A DNA stretch of 64,000 nt, taken from Zhongshania aliphaticivorans (lineage in GTDB: Bacteria > Pseudomonadota > Gammaproteobacteria > Pseudomonadales > Spongiibacteraceae). Positions 17,690 through 27,408 of the stretch are shown here, piece after piece. Numbering within the stretch: the first letter of the stretch is position 1; every line of letters begins with the position of its first letter. The translations under genes were made by a program, and so were the position numbers. The stretch spans positions 661,001 through 725,000 of the forward strand of contig NZ_CP014544.1 of the NCBI RefSeq assembly GCF_001586255.1, in the 5' to 3' direction. Under the pieces are notes generated by a model. The model saw only the letters and a program-made list of their open reading frames with translations. It had not been told where the DNA came from and ran no database searches.

Positions 17690-19060
17690 ATGGACACCGC
17701 CCTCCCTGAATCGGCATCTAAGTGCCATAGTTGAGTTTCGACAATCAACTAGCAGAGAGGACGGTGTTATGAATGAGGTTAGCGTAATTGGTTTAGATCT
17801 GGCAAAGCATGTTTTCCAGGTTCATGGCATAACAGCCAACGGGGAAGTAGCTATAAGGAAAACCCTGCGGCGCTCACAGCTACTTTCATTTTTTGCCAAT
17901 TGCCCCCCTTGCTTGATGGGCATGGAGGCCTGCGGAGGTGCGCATTACTGGTTACGAGAAATTCGCCGACTGGGACATGAGGTCAAAATGATGGCGCCCG
18001 CGTTTGTTAAGCCCTATCTCAAAGCCAACAAAAATGACCGCAATGATGCGGAGGCAATTTGCGAAGCCATACAGCGACCCTCAATGCGTTTTGTGGCTGA
18101 GAAGTCCCCTGAGCAACAATCGGTGCTGCATTTACACCATTCGCGCCGCCTGCTGGTGAAACAGCGGGTGGCCGTGAGCAACCACCTGCGAGGGCTGTTA
18201 TCTGAGTACGGTATTGTCCTTGCTCAAGGAGAGCGTGTGTTACTTCGGCAATTGCCGAGTTTGCTGGAAGACGGTGACAATGGGCTGCCGATGCTGACTC
18301 GTCACACAGTAGCAACACTCAGAACGCAGTACCTTCAACTGGTGGAGCAGATTCATGATTTGGAGGTATACCTGCAGGCTTGGCATAAGCAGGCAGAGCA
18401 GAGCCAGCGTTTAGCCAGCATTCCTGGTGTGGGCTTGCAGACAGCCACGGCACTGGCTGCGACAGTCGGTGATGGCCAAAGCTTCCGCAATGGACGGCAA
18501 CTGGCAGCGTACCTAGGATTGGTGCCTCGACAGCATTCCTCTGGCGGTAAGCCTCGTTTACTGGGAATCAGTAAGCGAGGGGATAGCTACCTTCGAGGGT
18601 TGCTCATCCATGGTGCCAGAGCCGTGATTCGGCATATCCGCCGACGGTTAGCGCTGGGGCAGCCTGGCGGCAATCCTTGGGTGGAGCAATTATTGCTGCG
18701 CTGTCACCCCAATGAAGGGGCTGTGGCGCTGGCGAATAAAATGGCAAGGATTGCCTGGGTATTGCTGAGCAGGAACGAGTGTTATCACGCTACAGCAAAA
18801 TAAAGAAGCAAGGGTTAACAAGGGCTAAAAGAGAGAAGTACAGCCAACGATTGCACAGGTAAAGACAATGACAGTACGGTCGAACCGCGGCGGGTCAAAC
18901 CCGAGGAATCTCTTGAGGAAAGACCTCGATGTGCAGATAGGGCCCTGTCGGCAAATATCATTGGGGCCAGAGCGCTGAATGCTCATCAATAGGCCGGATG
19001 TAAGACTGCATTCGATTTATATTGTCAGAACCCTTTACTTGGCAAACGGGCGGTGTCCAT
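17690..19060 (+). mobile_element. IS110/IS1111-type insertion sequence
   Basis: The transposase gene is bracketed by 13-base inverted repeats, ATGGACACCGCCC at 17690-17702 and its complement at 19048-19060. Such short subterminal repeats around a DEDD transposase are typical of the IS1111 subgroup. No target duplication was recognised, as expected for this family. About 245 non-coding bases lie between the transposase and the right repeat. It separates the alkane cluster from tatABC. Confidence 0.85.
17769..18803 (+). CDS. IS110-family transposase
   Basis: A 344-residue transposase starting at ATG 17769. The N-terminal RuvC-like (DEDD) domain starts with VIGLDLAKHVFQVHG and continues with GMEACGGAHYW and KNDRNDAEAICEA. 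The C-terminal Transposase_20 domain has ASIPGVGLQTATALAA and GLVPRQHSSGGK with a serine typical of the nucleophile region. The frame is open upstream to 17415, crossing the element boundary, but the family N-terminus and inverted repeat support 17769. It appears intact. Confidence 0.93.
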   Translation: MNEVSVIGLDLAKHVFQVHGITANGEVAIRKTLRRSQLLSFFANCPPCLMGMEACGGAHYWLREIRRLGHEVKMMAPAFVKPYLKANKNDRNDAEAICEAIQRPSMRFVAEKSPEQQSVLHLHHSRRLLVKQRVAVSNHLRGLLSEYGIVLAQGERVLLRQLPSLLEDGDNGLPMLTRHTVATLRTQYLQLVEQIHDLEVYLQAWHKQAEQSQRLASIPGVGLQTATALAATVGDGQSFRNGRQLAAYLGLVPRQHSSGGKPRLLGISKRGDSYLRGLLIHGARAVIRHIRRRLALGQPGGNPWVEQLLLRCHPNEGAVALANKMARIAWVLLSRNECYHATAK

Positions 19061-19183
19061 GTAAGAGATTCCTTAGGTTTTAGGCTGGGTATTTGGCATT
19101 AGTAGATATGGTTGGTCATCATTGTAACCCCGCATGTTGGAGGTAAAGATGAAAATTGCTTTTTGCTAACTGCGTGTTTAAAT

Positions 19184-19924
19184 TTAATCGGAGTGTTTGA
19201 TTTTAATCAAAAGGCTAAAGAGTAGGCCAAGTTCAAATAGCATGATCATCGGTACCGCGAGTAATGCCTGAGATATGATGTCGGGTGGTGTCAAAACCAT
19301 TCCAACTACAAAACAGGCCAATATAATATACGGTCGTTTTTCACTTAATGCTTTTCTGCTTGTTATACCACTGGTAATGAGCAGTACCGTAGCAATAGGA
19401 ATTTCGAAGGTAAGGCCAAAAGCCAGAAATAGCTTAAGCACGGTATTGAGATAGAGTGATATGTCGGGGGTGTAAGAAACGCCTGTCGGTGTAGCGCTGC
19501 TAAAAAAGCTAAATACGAGCGGAAATACTACGTAAAAAGCAAAGGCTATGCCAATATAAAATAGCAATACGCTGGAAATTAGCAGTGGAATACCGAGGTG
19601 TTGTTCCTTTCGGTATAGCCCTGGTGATATAAATCCCCAGAGCTGATATAGAAAAACCGGCATTGACAACGCGAAGGCTGTGCATAGCACAAGCTTCAGT
19701 GGTGCCATAAAGGTCGACGTAACCTCAGTTGCAATCATACTTCCACCTTCCGGTAGGTATTGCAAAAGTGGGTCGGCAATGAGGCTGTAAATATCTTGTG
19801 AAAACGGCATTAAGCACAATGTAGATATAAGCATTGCGACGAGAAAACGTAAAAGCCGATCACGCAGTTCTGTTAAATGCGCGGTAAGGTTAGTAGCCTT
19901 GTCACTCTCCGCGTTGGCAATCAT
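19184..19924 (-). CDS. tatC: Sec-independent protein translocase TatC
   Basis: A 246-residue polytopic membrane protein with about six helices. The N-terminal [12 protein letters not shown], and the conserved [25 protein letters not shown] and FEIPI segments define TatC. It is the receptor for twin-arginine signal peptides in the inner membrane. The start overlaps the tatB stop by four bases, so translation is coupled. Order tatA-tatB-tatC is canonical. Confidence 0.97.
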   Translation of the reverse strand: MIANAESDKATNLTAHLTELRDRLLRFLVAMLISTLCLMPFSQDIYSLIADPLLQYLPEGGSMIATEVTSTFMAPLKLVLCTAFALSMPVFLYQLWGFISPGLYRKEQHLGIPLLISSVLLFYIGIAFAFYVVFPLVFSFFSSATPTGVSYTPDISLYLNTVLKLFLAFGLTFEIPIATVLLITSGITSRKALSEKRPYIILACFVVGMVLTPPDIISQALLAVPMIMLFELGLLFSLLIKIKHSD

Positions 19925-20259
19925 AACTCTCGTACTTCATTATTTGCCGAACGTGAGTTGTCGCCTGTGGCGATCTCAGTGCTTGCGTCAGGTTCGCTAT
20001 TAATAGCTTTATGAAAATTCTGTTTTAACGCGGCAAGATCGTCATCGATTCGGTATATTGCGTCACTTTTCAGCTTGGTACGTATTTCTGTGGCGTTGAT
20101 TTCATCTTCAATCTCAAAGCGCAACTTGTTAAAGCCACGCTTCAATCGGCCAACATAAAGCGACCCCGTCCTGATTGCGCCAGGCAACCGTTCTGGGCCG
20201 AGAACCAGCAAGCCGACTATCCCGACGACCAGTAATTCAAGAAAGCTCATATCGAACAT
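19921..20259 (-). CDS. tatB: Sec-independent protein translocase TatB
   Basis: A 112-residue protein with the TatB N-terminus ([26 protein letters not shown]): one short membrane helix, the glutamate near residue 8 and the Gly-Pro-Glu-Arg hinge, followed by an amphipathic helix ([13 protein letters not shown]) and an acidic variable tail. TatB pairs with TatC in substrate recognition. It lies six bases after tatA. Confidence 0.95.
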   Translation of the reverse strand: MFDMSFLELLVVGIVGLLVLGPERLPGAIRTGSLYVGRLKRGFNKLRFEIEDEINATEIRTKLKSDAIYRIDDDLAALKQNFHKAINSEPDASTEIATGDNSRSANNEVREL

Positions 20260-20265
20260 GATCGA

Positions 20266-20520
20266 TTATGCTCGATTTTCTATTGGGCTGGTGCTTGCCT
20301 GGTCTGCTTCGCTTTTGCTCTCTTTTAATGAGGCAGTTGACGGTTTCTCTTCACTGTCTTGTGCCAATTGTTGATCTAGGCCCTTCATGCCGTCTTTAAA
20401 CCCGCGTAATGCGCTGCCTAAGTCGCTACCTAGGTTACCGAGTTTTTTAGTGCCAAACAGCAATACGATGATGGCCAAAATGATAAGCAGTTGCCAAATA
20501 CTGATTCCGCCGATACCCAT
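20266..20520 (-). CDS. tatA: Sec-independent protein translocase TatA
   Basis: An 84-residue protein with a single N-terminal helix ([22 protein letters not shown]), the Phe-Gly-Thr-Lys-Lys hinge and amphipathic helix [13 protein letters not shown], then a charged unstructured tail. TatA oligomerises to form the translocation pathway for folded proteins. It is first in the left-running tatABC operon. Confidence 0.96.
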   Translation of the reverse strand: MGIGGISIWQLLIILAIIVLLFGTKKLGNLGSDLGSALRGFKDGMKGLDQQLAQDSEEKPSTASLKESKSEADQASTSPIENRA

Positions 20521-20628
20521 AAATTACCTCTATATATAGCAGTGAATTACGTGCAGGAATTCAACTGCTAGCCACAAATCGATACGATTTTGCGGTGGCT
20601 AGCAATCGAAGGCTGGTGCTTTTTGTCA

Positions 20629-20988
20629 CTATAGCCCGCCGCCGGGAAGTATGCTTAATCCCGGTAACTCTGTGAGCGGGAGGCTATCGAAATAGGGAGA
20701 AATGATGCCGATGGCCTGCGTGCCCAAGGGGACTACTGGGCCGACAAGTAAATTTGCTCCGGGTAAGTCCACTAGTATTGGCAGTAAGGTAGTGGAAACC
20801 TCGCTAATAGCAGATGGCCCAGCGATTGTGAATGCATCGCTGATCATCGGTAGTTCGCCAATCGGGATGGAATTTAGTGTGGTGCTCAGGTCGCTGGCTA
20901 GGTTTGTAATGAGAGAAAACTGCGCGTTTGCCGTAGTGGCTAGGCTGGCAAGAAAAGCGCTTGCGACGATTTTTGGGATTTGTTTCAT
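20629..20988 (-). CDS. Small exported hypothetical protein
   Basis: A 119-residue frame beginning with a good Sec signal peptide (MKQIPKIVASAFLASLATTANA, cleavage likely after ANA). The mature part is rich in Leu, Ile, Pro, Gly and Ser with repeated LP and GP turns (PISELP-like phrases such as GELPMISD and TELPGLSILPGG). No family is recognised. An overlapping plus-strand frame lacks a signal peptide and is judged the shadow. Confidence 0.5.
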   Translation of the reverse strand: MKQIPKIVASAFLASLATTANAQFSLITNLASDLSTTLNSIPIGELPMISDAFTIAGPSAISEVSTTLLPILVDLPGANLLVGPVVPLGTQAIGIISPYFDSLPLTELPGLSILPGGGL

Positions 20989-21172
20989 TATTTTGATGCT
21001 CCTGTTGTTGGTTTGTTTTCGATTTGTAATGGCTAAACCACGTAGTTCTGTGCTGAATAACCTTTTAGTATTTAGATGCGTGAGTACTAGATTTTTACCG
21101 TGACATGTGGCTTTAGCGGTCGTGACGCATTCTTGATCCTAGCTTAAGAGCTTTGCTTGATATTTTGAATTT

Positions 21173-21219
21173 AACACATAATGACACAATTTTATCTATT
21201 GTCTACTAATTTATGTGTT
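21173..21219. repeat. Nested inverted repeat in the 20989-21448 intergenic stretch
   Basis: AACACATAA (21173-21181) and TTATGTGTT (21211-21219) are perfect 9-bp arms. Just inside them GACACAAT and ATTGTC form a second imperfect pair. It could be an operator for the exported protein gene or a transcript hairpin. Nothing else is recognised in this 460-base gap. Confidence 0.4.
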
Positions 21220-21448
21220 GTATTGGTGGTGTCTGGATTTTAAGGAAGTAGTTGTAGTCTTTCGATAATATGGATTTATAAATCAGCATTCTATGATGTA
21301 TAAATCTATATGACTTAACTATTAAAAGGTTATTAGCTAGCAGCAAAAATCGTTCCGACTGTTGCTCGTTTCGTTATAGAATTGGCGAGTAGAGGGCAAT
21401 AGGCTCAGCTCAAACTTGGTCTGATCTTCACGAAATTGATATTTAGGT

Positions 21449-21634
21449 ATGCAAGTGAATGAACGTAAAGAGCCTCCGATCGCTCTGGTGAGTACATGGA
21501 TTAATTTATTAATGTCGAGCGAAGACAAAGACGTTAAAGATCGCGCGTCCGAGATGTTGTTAAATGCTTTTGGTGATATGAAGGCTGCATCCGAATTTGT
21601 GGAAAAACACCAAATAGTGATCAAGTCCAAGTGA
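21449..21634 (+). CDS. Small hypothetical protein
   Basis: A 61-residue, charged, mostly helical protein (RKEPPIALVSTWINLL, ASEMLLNAFGDMKAASEFVE). A TAGG just before the ATG is a weak ribosome site. No domain is recognised. A minus-strand frame across the same bases looks less protein-like. It sits between the tat region and the small integrase island. Confidence 0.4.
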   Translation: MQVNERKEPPIALVSTWINLLMSSEDKDVKDRASEMLLNAFGDMKAASEFVEKHQIVIKSK

Positions 21635-21839
21635 TCATGTTGCCGCAGAGTCGCGAGTTCAAGGCGTATAGGTTTTAACAGCCTGTTTGGAGTTGGCATT
21701 TAGCTCCAATTACGTAATTTATTTCCACTCGAGTTTTGTAAATGTAGATCCCGAACGCTGACGTCGGGTCGGGTGACTCGAAGAGTATAGGCATTTAGTG
21801 GTGTCCTGAAGCCTTCCTTGAGAGGTAAGTTGTAAAACT

Positions 21840-22388
21840 TTAATAAAACTCACTTGCCTGCCTGAGCTTTTGCATCATGTTCTGCGCTAAGGGTAAGGTC
21901 AGCTCGCTAGGGAAGTAAGTGTAAGCCTCGATTTGTGACGGTATCCATGCGGCGATCTTGTCGATAGTATTGCCATCGCCTCCCAGCACCAATTCGATCA
22001 GCGTGTCTAAATAGTCTCTCGGTCCTTGCCTCAAAACCAACAGGTAGATCGACCGTGCAATGCAGTGTAGCTCACGCTCAGTAAGGGCTCTCGCTGGAAT
22101 AAAGCTTGGCTGTAGCGGTAACTCGGTTATTACGCCAATGGCCACTTCTAGCCGTATGTCATCGAGGTGTTGAGTCAGTACCTCGGACGCGTATTCCATT
22201 AGCATGTCAGCACGCCCGACTTCGATGTGGGCGAAGCGAGACATTAGCCATGATTGTACGGCTTGTTCATTATTCGACTCGCGGCCAGTACCGAGAATAG
22301 CGACTAAATCATCGTTGTAGCAGGTCGAAAGACGGCTGTTGATTATTTTTGCTAGTGAGCGGGCAGTCTCTTTGGTCAATGTGTTCAT
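21840..22388 (-). CDS. Hypothetical protein of the small integrase island
   Basis: A 182-residue soluble, alpha-helical protein with no motif I recognise (ETARSLAKIINSRLSTCY, LTERELHCIARSIYLLVL). It is transcribed with the next gene and the integrase, about 100 bases apart, at the outer left end of the 21.8-27.4 kb accessory block. Its function is unknown. Confidence 0.6.
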   Translation of the reverse strand: MNTLTKETARSLAKIINSRLSTCYNDDLVAILGTGRESNNEQAVQSWLMSRFAHIEVGRADMLMEYASEVLTQHLDDIRLEVAIGVITELPLQPSFIPARALTERELHCIARSIYLLVLRQGPRDYLDTLIELVLGGDGNTIDKIAAWIPSQIEAYTYFPSELTLPLAQNMMQKLRQASEFY

Positions 22389-22489
22389 AGCGTCTCCTGT
22401 TGGCGTATAGCGCCATCATCTTTGTTTCGTATAAATTGGTGTTGTCGTTGATGGATATTCAATTTGGAGCAGCGCATAGCCATTCGGGG

Positions 22490-22900
22490 CTACCAGCCGC
22501 CGCCAAGCGATTTATGCTCTAGGTATTTGCGGACCTTCAGCGATTCGCCGTCCCGAATTGCTTGCCACGTTGTCCGGTCGTCGTAGTTCTTATTGTTTGT
22601 GTGTACATACTTACTTGGCTCATTTCTGGGAAATAGGACCTGCAGTAGCTGATAGATAACGAGGAGGTTGCTTAATGCTTCATCAGCGATATCAGCCAGA
22701 AATACCGCTATGTCTCCCTGAGGCACTTTCCATATGTTCAGTATGCGTTCCGCGAGGATAAGTGCGGCACTGCGTGGCAGCCCTAGTACAGCGTCATCAG
22801 GATCGTCTGCAAGATGTTCCGGTACCTTGATGTTGAGTAAGCGCATATCGCCTAGGGTGAGCAAAGCGATAAAATTGGTATCGTTTGTTTCATTGGTCAT
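22490..22900 (-). CDS. Hypothetical protein, weakly MbcA/ParS-like C-terminus
   Basis: A 136-residue acidic protein. Its C-terminal TTWQAIRDGESLKVRKYLE vaguely resembles the end of MbcA/ParS/Xre antitoxins (a Pro/Trp, then Ile-x-Asp-Gly, then Val-x-x-Tyr-Leu), but no RES toxin gene is adjacent, so an antitoxin role is not claimed. It lies 26 bases downstream of the integrase gene in the same direction. Confidence 0.55.
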   Translation of the reverse strand: MTNETNDTNFIALLTLGDMRLLNIKVPEHLADDPDDAVLGLPRSAALILAERILNIWKVPQGDIAVFLADIADEALSNLLVIYQLLQVLFPRNEPSKYVHTNNKNYDDRTTWQAIRDGESLKVRKYLEHKSLGGGW

Positions 22901-22926
22901 GAATATTTCCCCTTATCCCTACTGTG

Positions 22927-24162
22927 TTATTGGGCGGCGTGCCGTTCATCCTGTACGCCAAGCATTTGCTCAAATGCGGAACCGTCCTGTCTTGTCAGGT
23001 TGGGTATATACCTTGAGTACACTTTGAACAGCATTTCGGTGCTGGCGTGGCCAAGAAACCTTGCTACCCACTCTGGGTTTTCACCGGAAGCCAGTAATAG
23101 CGTCGCAGCGGTATGGCGAGTCTGATAAGGCCGCCGCATCTTCAGGCCTAGATGGCGGAGTAGGGGATACCAGACACGCTTAGTAATATTGTTGTGATCA
23201 AGGGGCTTGCCTTCGGTATTGCAGAATACATAAGGGCTGAGCTTGCCGGTTGCTTGATATTGAGCCTCTAGTGCGGCTTTAACTGGCCCTAGCATGGGGA
23301 TGTCCCGCTGGCTGCCGTCAGTTTTGGTGTATTCGGTCTGGCCTTGAACCAGTGTCTCTCTGATAGCGATCAGTCCGCGCTTAAAATCGACGAACTCCCA
23401 GCGAAGTCCATCTATTTCGCCGGTACGCATACCCGAGTAAAAGCGCACCGCATAGTAATTGCGGTAATCCTCGCGTACCGATTCGATGATCCGATTAACC
23501 TCTATTAGGGAAAACGGCTCAACATGGCTGCGCTGGAGTTTGAGGGGCTTGATGTTCTTATAGGGGTTCTCAAAGGAATAGCGATCTGATGCCTCTTCCA
23601 AAATGCCTTTTAATAGCGCCATATGGGTATTGATGGTCTTGGCTGCAATCTGCTCTTTACCGCCACGACCGGGCTTCGATGCCAGTTTAGAGCGGAACTC
23701 AAGAATCTCGGCTTTGGTGATATCGGATAACACGCGCTTGCCGAAAAACTTGATCAGTGAATTTGAAAGCACCGATTCAATGTTGCGGGCATGAGATGCC
23801 CGCCACTCTATTTTTTTTTCGGTTTGCCATTGGCGTGCGAAGATTTCAAATAGCGGTGCCCTTGTTGAGCTCCTCGCGGGGATGTAGCTGTTTTGTACAC
23901 GTACAAGCTGTGTTTGACTTGTATTGGCGCGGTTGGGATCTACCTCTAGAAATTTCTGAATGTTTTTGCTGCCAGGGAAAAACTCAGAATAGTTGAACTC
24001 CCCAAGCTTTATTCGGGCTTCTACTTTATCGAGAAGCGTCTGCACCTTTTTCCGGTTTTGGGCGCTGTCATGCAGCGCTGTGTGTTCCCGAAAGCGTGCT
24101 CCTTGATACGAAAAATCTAGAAGCAGCCTGCCTGTATCAGGCCGTACCCGAACCTTACCCAT
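22927..24162 (-). CDS. Tyrosine recombinase / phage-type integrase
   Basis: A 411-residue integrase. The N-terminal VRVRPDTGRLLLDFSYQGAR is a DUF3596-type arm-binding domain; a SAM-like core-binding domain follows. The catalytic domain shows the first Arg in GMRTGEIDGLRW, Arg-His in TRHTAATLL, His in LGHAS and nucleophile Tyr in FKVYSRYI. The start at 24162 is chosen over an in-frame one at 24201 because it gives the family N-terminus and overlaps the upstream gene by only eight bases. It should mobilise the 21.8-27.4 kb block, whose left attachment site I could not find. Confidence 0.9.
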   Translation of the reverse strand: MGKVRVRPDTGRLLLDFSYQGARFREHTALHDSAQNRKKVQTLLDKVEARIKLGEFNYSEFFPGSKNIQKFLEVDPNRANTSQTQLVRVQNSYIPARSSTRAPLFEIFARQWQTEKKIEWRASHARNIESVLSNSLIKFFGKRVLSDITKAEILEFRSKLASKPGRGGKEQIAAKTINTHMALLKGILEEASDRYSFENPYKNIKPLKLQRSHVEPFSLIEVNRIIESVREDYRNYYAVRFYSGMRTGEIDGLRWEFVDFKRGLIAIRETLVQGQTEYTKTDGSQRDIPMLGPVKAALEAQYQATGKLSPYVFCNTEGKPLDHNNITKRVWYPLLRHLGLKMRRPYQTRHTAATLLLASGENPEWVARFLGHASTEMLFKVYSRYIPNLTRQDGSAFEQMLGVQDERHAAQ

Positions 24163-24391
24163 AGCACACACCTCCGTTCGCCATAGGGATTTCAATGTCA
24201 TTGGGAGACTTCCGCGCTAACATCTCCTCTTCAACAGCTTCCCAGATGTAGAGGATTTTTCGCCGACCAAATGGCTTTATGTAGTGTTTACCCTCTAGCA
24301 ATACACTGTCATTGAGTTGTTGCCGAATGGTGCGTACGTCATATTTGATACGCTCAGATAGTTCTTCGGTTGTAAGGTATGTCGTAGTCAT
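24155..24391 (-). CDS. Excisionase-like DNA-binding protein
   Basis: A 78-residue protein with an N-terminal helix-turn-helix (YLTTEELSERIKYDVRTIRQQL) and a wing (GKHYIKPFGRRKILY), the layout of Xis/AlpA proteins. It overlaps the integrase start by eight bases. Such proteins bend DNA at attachment sites and set the direction of recombination, or regulate int. Function is by family and position. Confidence 0.75.
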   Translation of the reverse strand: MTTTYLTTEELSERIKYDVRTIRQQLNDSVLLEGKHYIKPFGRRKILYIWEAVEEEMLARKSPNDIEIPMANGGVCYG

Positions 24392-24410
24392 GTACTTCTC
24401 CTTGGCTCAT

Positions 24411-24443
24411 ATATGATTCATTAGGTGCTCAAGTGAATCATAT
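24411..24443. promoter_or_regulatory. Divergent operator between xis-like and XRE genes
   Basis: ATATGATTCA (24411-24420) and TGAATCATAT (24434-24443) are perfect 10-bp arms 13 bases apart. Further half-sites, GAATCA at 24455-24460 and TATGATTA near 24483, follow toward the XRE gene. This resembles a lysogeny-type control region between divergent genes. Confidence 0.65.
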
Positions 24444-24539
24444 TGCGCTAAAAAGAATCAGTCAAGCGTTAGAATGCTCATTTATGATTAATTTGGTACA
24501 CTGGGCGCATTATTGGGTGTGGCAAGGGTTGGCTTCAAC

Positions 24540-24764
24540 GTGATTCGGATATTGTTTAAACAGCTTCTAGACGAAAAATCGTTTCGCGAGAAAAGGCGGA
24601 TAACGGTGGGAGAGGTATCTGAGGTCACTGGTATTAGTCGAGCTACACTAACTCGTGTTGCTAATGTTCCCGGCTATAACACCAACACCGATACCATAAA
24701 TGCGCTATGTGTTTATTTTGAGTGCGAACCGAAAGATTTACTGCGCTATGTCGAAGGGAGTTAA
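24540..24764 (+). CDS. XRE/Cro-type transcriptional regulator
   Basis: About 74 residues from a GTG at 24540 (an in-frame TTG at 24513 is the longer choice). A single helix-turn-helix of the Cro/HTH_26 type fills the protein: TVGEVSEVTGISRATLTRVA, then TINALCVYFECEPKDLLRYV. This short form is the usual repressor of small integrative elements. It is divergent from xis-int across an operator of repeated GAATCA half-sites, which it probably binds. Confidence 0.8.
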   Translation: MIRILFKQLLDEKSFREKRRITVGEVSEVTGISRATLTRVANVPGYNTNTDTINALCVYFECEPKDLLRYVEGS

Positions 24765-24994
24765 GCTCAGGATTAGGGCAAGTCACCAATATTAGGCGGA
24801 AACCTATATGCTTGCCGCTGTTGAATATATTGTGTCCGAAGTTGGTAAAAAACCGGCTGTCAAAAATACGTTGTTCGGTTCAGTGAAGGATTTTATTCAG
24901 CCTTAACCTTAACCGCTCAATCAGCGGTGTACGTTAGCGCGTCCAGAAACGTACCTGTGTTGCTGCTTCGAGTTGTTTGTATATCGGCACATTT

Positions 24995-26644
24995 CTAACT
25001 TCGCTTATCAATGGCAAGTGCACGCCATAGTATTTTATGAATATATACAATGGATGTATTTTCAATATTCTTTGCAGTTAAGTCCTGGCTACGATCATAC
25101 GACCATTTCACTGAGCTAGAGCCATTCACTTTAATCCCCACAACACCTACTTTGTATAATATAAAAAGTATATTTTGCCTTAGCTGGGCCATATAGGCAT
25201 TGGATGACGGATACCCAATTTTCATATATGAATGAGCAGATTTGACTGCGATATCTGCATTTGATTCAGGACATTCAGCTAGCTCAAGTATTAGAAGTTC
25301 AAGTTGATCGTCAGATATAGTCCCTGCTTTGAAGTTGCTGTTTCTACGATGCAAAACGTCAATATACTTATCAAGTAGTGGATGCTCAACAAACCATTCA
25401 TACTTAAGCGATTCAATTCGGTCTACGGAATATGATTTTTCTGCAAGCTTTATAATTGATGCTGTTATTTCTGTTTTTCCCTGCGACTCAATTAAGCAAG
25501 CGTTTACAAACATTATTGCATCTCGCGGTCGAAGTAAGGTCCTATCTAATATGTAGTCGGCGGATGTTACCTTATCTATTTTATCTGGAAAAACATCACT
25601 AAAACCAACGCTCCCACTGGTGTATTTATATTTTAGAAGGTGGTTAACACGGCTATCAAGGACCCTCATCAACTGTTCTTTGGTCCAGCCTAGCTGAAGG
25701 AATAGGCTGTTATACTTTTCGCGCTGAAAACCTGCGTCTCTAGTTTTGTCTAATACTCGATCCAGAAGGTCGGTTCTTAGTGTGATGACAATTTTTACTG
25801 GCGTAATATTCCTGAATTTCTTTATTGTTTCAATGAGAGCTCTTATCAGCTTATAGCGAAGGCCATCTTCCACCCAGTTTTCATCAAGGCGATCTATTAA
25901 GATATATGTTTTCTTTTGCGGGTCAGTAAATATATCTTCTGCTAAGAGGTTTACTATTTTTGAAAGCTTTTCAATCTGGACGGAGCTAACAACTTTCTTG
26001 CCGTAATGTATTACTTCTGATTTTTGTTCCTCTGATAAAGCTGCCCCAGCTTCGCCTGAAAATGTGACACCAGGAACATTAGAGTCTATCGATGACTTTA
26101 AGCTTGCTTCTAGCTTGCCAGTAAACTCTTTAATACGTGTTTCCGTGTCTACCCAGAACTTATCTCCCCATTCCTCAATATAATTCAGGGCTTGTTGTTT
26201 TTTCTGTTTTCCTGAGAGGAGTGCAGTGATTGAATCAATGAAGTTTGTTTTTGCTTGGGCGCAATCGATGTTGTACTTATTTTTTATTAACTCGACCGAG
26301 AGAGTATGCTGCCACAACAGGCTATAGAATATGTCGAGATTAACTCCCAAATCTTCGAAGAAGTTTAAAATTGTTGAATTCGATATGTGTCTGAGAGCTA
26401 GCTCTTCCGGCTCAATTCTTATCACTCGATCACTATTCTTCTCTAGCTGTTCGATAAGGGCGCTTTTTCCGATTCCCGTTCGGCCCAAAATAATAGACTG
26501 TGGTGTGCTTGTATCCTCTAATATTTCGTAGTCACCAATATCCACAAAGCATTCTTCTAAGAAGCTTTTATCATTTTCTGCGTCGGCCTCACCAACAGAC
26601 ATGTGTTTTTTAAAGATGAAGTCCTGCTTGGCTATCTTGGTCAT
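24995..26644 (-). CDS. P-loop ATPase of the Sll1717/KAP-like group
   Basis: A 549-residue STAND/AAA-type ATPase. Walker A is LGRTGIGKSALIEQ (about residue 55) and Walker B YILIDRLDENWV (about residue 245); a conserved arginine follows in VITLRTDLLDRV. The opening phrase (MSVGEADAENDKSFLEECFVD) is typical of the Sll1717-family P-loop ATPases, many of which are cargo of genomic islands. The C-terminal ~200 residues are helical with no known effector domain. Position on an integrase island suggests a defence or plasmid-related role; this is inference. Confidence 0.75.
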   Translation of the reverse strand: MTKIAKQDFIFKKHMSVGEADAENDKSFLEECFVDIGDYEILEDTSTPQSIILGRTGIGKSALIEQLEKNSDRVIRIEPEELALRHISNSTILNFFEDLGVNLDIFYSLLWQHTLSVELIKNKYNIDCAQAKTNFIDSITALLSGKQKKQQALNYIEEWGDKFWVDTETRIKEFTGKLEASLKSSIDSNVPGVTFSGEAGAALSEEQKSEVIHYGKKVVSSVQIEKLSKIVNLLAEDIFTDPQKKTYILIDRLDENWVEDGLRYKLIRALIETIKKFRNITPVKIVITLRTDLLDRVLDKTRDAGFQREKYNSLFLQLGWTKEQLMRVLDSRVNHLLKYKYTSGSVGFSDVFPDKIDKVTSADYILDRTLLRPRDAIMFVNACLIESQGKTEITASIIKLAEKSYSVDRIESLKYEWFVEHPLLDKYIDVLHRRNSNFKAGTISDDQLELLILELAECPESNADIAVKSAHSYMKIGYPSSNAYMAQLRQNILFILYKVGVVGIKVNGSSSVKWSYDRSQDLTAKNIENTSIVYIHKILWRALAIDKRS

Positions 26645-26920
26645 ATTCCCTCATTGTGGCAAAAGTGATTTGCGGACGCATCTCTGCCAAAGATTCCATT
26701 CCCCTGATCATATCCCGTTTTTTATAAATTTCAACGAGTTAAATCAGTCCTGAATGTGTTAATGAAAATTGCTCACCTGTTAACACCGCTTTAATAGGAG
26801 AAAACAGGTAATGCCGGTGACTGGCTGCTATTGTGCCGCTGCAGTCTTCTGGCTTTAGTAACTTCGGTTGATTGCTGGATTGACGATGCTTGCTGGCAGG
26901 GCATCAAGCGCGCTTGTTTA

Positions 26921-27181
26921 CTACGCCCACTCTTCGTCTCCCTCCGGGCCAATGAGTGCGAAAATACCATCGTCTCGAATGATGCGTTGAGCTTCATTTA
27001 ATGTGTCAGAGTCGGTTTCAAATGTATCGTCCCAAACTGTCGAGTTATTGTATTCGTCAACTACCTCAAGGCACCATCGATGTTCTCCTTCGAGCTTGTA
27101 TATTTCGACTCGAACGGCTTGGTTCTCGCTCGAGAGTTCTTGGGATAGAGGGGAGGTTACAACGATTGAGATATACTGCAT
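26921..27181 (-). CDS. Small hypothetical protein
   Basis: An 86-residue acidic protein (YISIVVTSPLSQELSSENQA, DDTFETDSDTLNEAQRII, IFALIGPEGDEEWA) that looks like a compact alpha/beta domain. No family is recognised. The 276-base gap to the ATPase gene holds nothing I can name. Confidence 0.5.
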   Translation of the reverse strand: MQYISIVVTSPLSQELSSENQAVRVEIYKLEGEHRWCLEVVDEYNNSTVWDDTFETDSDTLNEAQRIIRDDGIFALIGPEGDEEWA

Positions 27182-27408
27182 TTATACAGGCCTTTGATGC
27201 GGTTGCCTTGAATGATGTTATTGGGAGGCGACCGCCAGTTTTCTATCCTGTGTGTTTTAGTGCAAGTTGATAGGTGGGCTGGGGAATTGGGCGCGCATTG
27301 ATTGATCTTCAGTCTTTGCTGCTTTAGGCTATTTTATCACTGCTGTAATCGTGGCGTGGTGACCGAAGGTCATAGAGTCGTTTGCTTGGGGTGGGTCTAA
27401 ATTCAAAA

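Noticed and set aside
17222-17768. Plus-strand frames and an N-terminal extension of the IS110 transposase
   Set aside because: The extension crosses the left inverted repeat and has no domain or ribosome site; the transposase family start is at 17769.
20702-21103. Plus-strand 133-residue frame
   Set aside because: It is antisense to a frame with a good signal peptide and has no recognisable feature of its own.
22490-22900. RES-Xre type antitoxin
   Set aside because: Only a loose C-terminal resemblance and no RES-domain toxin next to it.
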